In this document: in pieces, positions 63,369 through 64,000 of the stretch
How the letters are laid out: each line of letters opens with the position of its first letter
Numbering within the stretch: the stretch's first letter is position 1
Origin: Pseudomonas fluvialis
Lineage (GTDB): Bacteria > Pseudomonadota > Gammaproteobacteria > Pseudomonadales > Pseudomonadaceae
Length of the DNA: 64,000 nucleotides
Direction: 5' to 3'
Assembly (NCBI RefSeq): GCF_002234375.1
Contig: NZ_NMQV01000012.1
Span: 1 to 64,000 of the forward strand
The notes under the pieces: model-generated
Database searches by the model: none
What the model saw: the letters and a program-made list of their open reading frames with translations, nothing else
What the model was told of the DNA's origin: nothing
Program-made: the position numbers and the translations under genes

Positions 63369-64000
63369 GGCCCGACAGACGCGGCAACAGAACGCGCTCG
63401 AACAGGCGCGGGAAGAAACGCGCCAGCACCCGCGCACGCCAGTCGACATTGGACAGCACCAACAGGCGACGCCGCTGTAGCGCGCCCTGGTAGATGGCTT
63501 CGGCAACATCCTGCGGCGAGGCCACTTTGCCCATGGCCAGCGGTGGCTGACGGGTCGGCGAGCCATCGCCCACCAGGGCATTCTTGCGCAGGTCGGTGGC
63601 GGTAAAGCCCGGGCAGACCAGCATGATATTGACCCCTGAACCGCGCAGTTCGAAGCGCAGGGTCTCGAACAGCCCGTGCAGGGCATGCTTGCTGGCGTTG
63701 TAGGCACTGCGGTAGAGCAGCGGGGCAAAACCCGACAGGGAACTGAGTACGATGACCTGGCCTTGCCGGGCAATCAGACTCGGCAAAGCCTCGCGCGTGC
63801 AGTGCAGCGCGCCGAAGTAGTTGACCGCCATGACCCGCTGGAACACCGCCAGCTCTGTCTCAGCGAAGGTGCTGCGATGGGTAATGCCGGCATTGTTGAT
63901 CAGGATGTCGATGCCGCCAAAACGCTCCAGCACTCGCTGCATGGCCGCCTGCACCGCCAGCGCATCCGCCACGTCACAACACAGTCCGAGCGCCTCGACG
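63352..64000 (-). CDS. Short-chain dehydrogenase, 5' end outside window
   Basis: The visible part is 215 codons, open to the window edge. DILINNAGI, the catalytic VLSSLSGFAPLLYRSAYNASKHAL (Ser, Tyr and Lys) and VCPGFTATDLR are typical of the SDR family. The N-terminal NAD(P)-binding glycine motif lies beyond 64000. A GTG at 63972 is not the true start because the frame stays open upstream. Substrate unknown. Confidence 0.88.
   Translation of the reverse strand, partial: VEALGLCCDVADALAVQAAMQRVLERFGGIDILINNAGITHRSTFAETELAVFQRVMAVNYFGALHCTREALPSLIARQGQVIVLSSLSGFAPLLYRSAYNASKHALHGLFETLRFELRGSGVNIMLVCPGFTATDLRKNALVGDGSPTRQPPLAMGKVASPQDVAEAIYQGALQRRRLLVLSNVDWRARVLARFFPRLFERVLLPRLSGLRPPQ

Overview
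This is a Pseudomonas chromosome segment. The evidence is high GC with C/G-ending codons, a tmRNA whose tag reads ANDDNYALAA, and gene blocks that keep the order known from P. aeruginosa (dxs, btuF-like, ribA; pgpA-thiL-nusB-ribH-ribBA-riboflavin synthase-ribD-nrdR; leuS-lptE-holA-arfA-sltB3; thiD-thiE-hemL). The species cannot be named from the sequence alone.

Positions 1-6.9 kb are the right end of a genomic island inserted at the 3' end of ssrA. A P4-type tyrosine integrase lies next to ssrA, with four copies of a 10-bp arm-like repeat between them. Inward of it is a complete four-gene CBASS anti-phage operon on the minus strand: a CD-NTase (cyclic oligonucleotide synthase), Cap2 (E2-E1 fusion), Cap3 (JAB isopeptidase) and a two-helix membrane SAVED effector. 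The genes overlap or sit close together and look translationally coupled. Upstream of position 730 is decayed IS3 DNA, and an IS3-type end cuts a small membrane-protein gene. A ~40-bp imperfect repeat occurs on both sides of the CBASS operon. The other island end is not in the window.

Positions 6.9-64 kb are core chromosome. After ssrA come a hybrid sensor kinase, a RutR-like regulator, yigZ, nucleoside salvage genes (a deoxyribosyltransferase-like gene and adenine deaminase), a 1299-residue GGDEF/EAL protein, a Bcr/CflA-type exporter, and a copper ATPase behind a CueR-type promoter. Next are dxs, a cobalamin riboswitch with btuB, and btuF. The riboflavin biosynthesis cluster follows, with an FMN riboswitch between ribD and riboflavin synthase. 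A housekeeping stretch (rluE, an alcohol dehydrogenase, leuS, lptE, holA) leads to arfA, which carries a terminator inside its coding region. The window ends with an acyl-CoA dehydrogenase and its TetR gene, thiDE, hemL, trmA, a globin-coupled diguanylate cyclase of DosC type, tesB, a membrane diguanylate cyclase, a REC-CheC protein paired with a PAS protein, a DEAD-box helicase, and a partial short-chain dehydrogenase.

Themes that recur are nucleotide signalling (the CBASS synthase plus three c-di-GMP enzymes), ribosome rescue (ssrA and its backup arfA in one window), and vitamin cofactor control by riboswitches (B12, FMN). The strongest candidate for an unusual system is the CBASS operon and its mobile setting. 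The architecture is of a known class, so novelty would lie in its signal molecule, its effector and the truncated neighbour gene.
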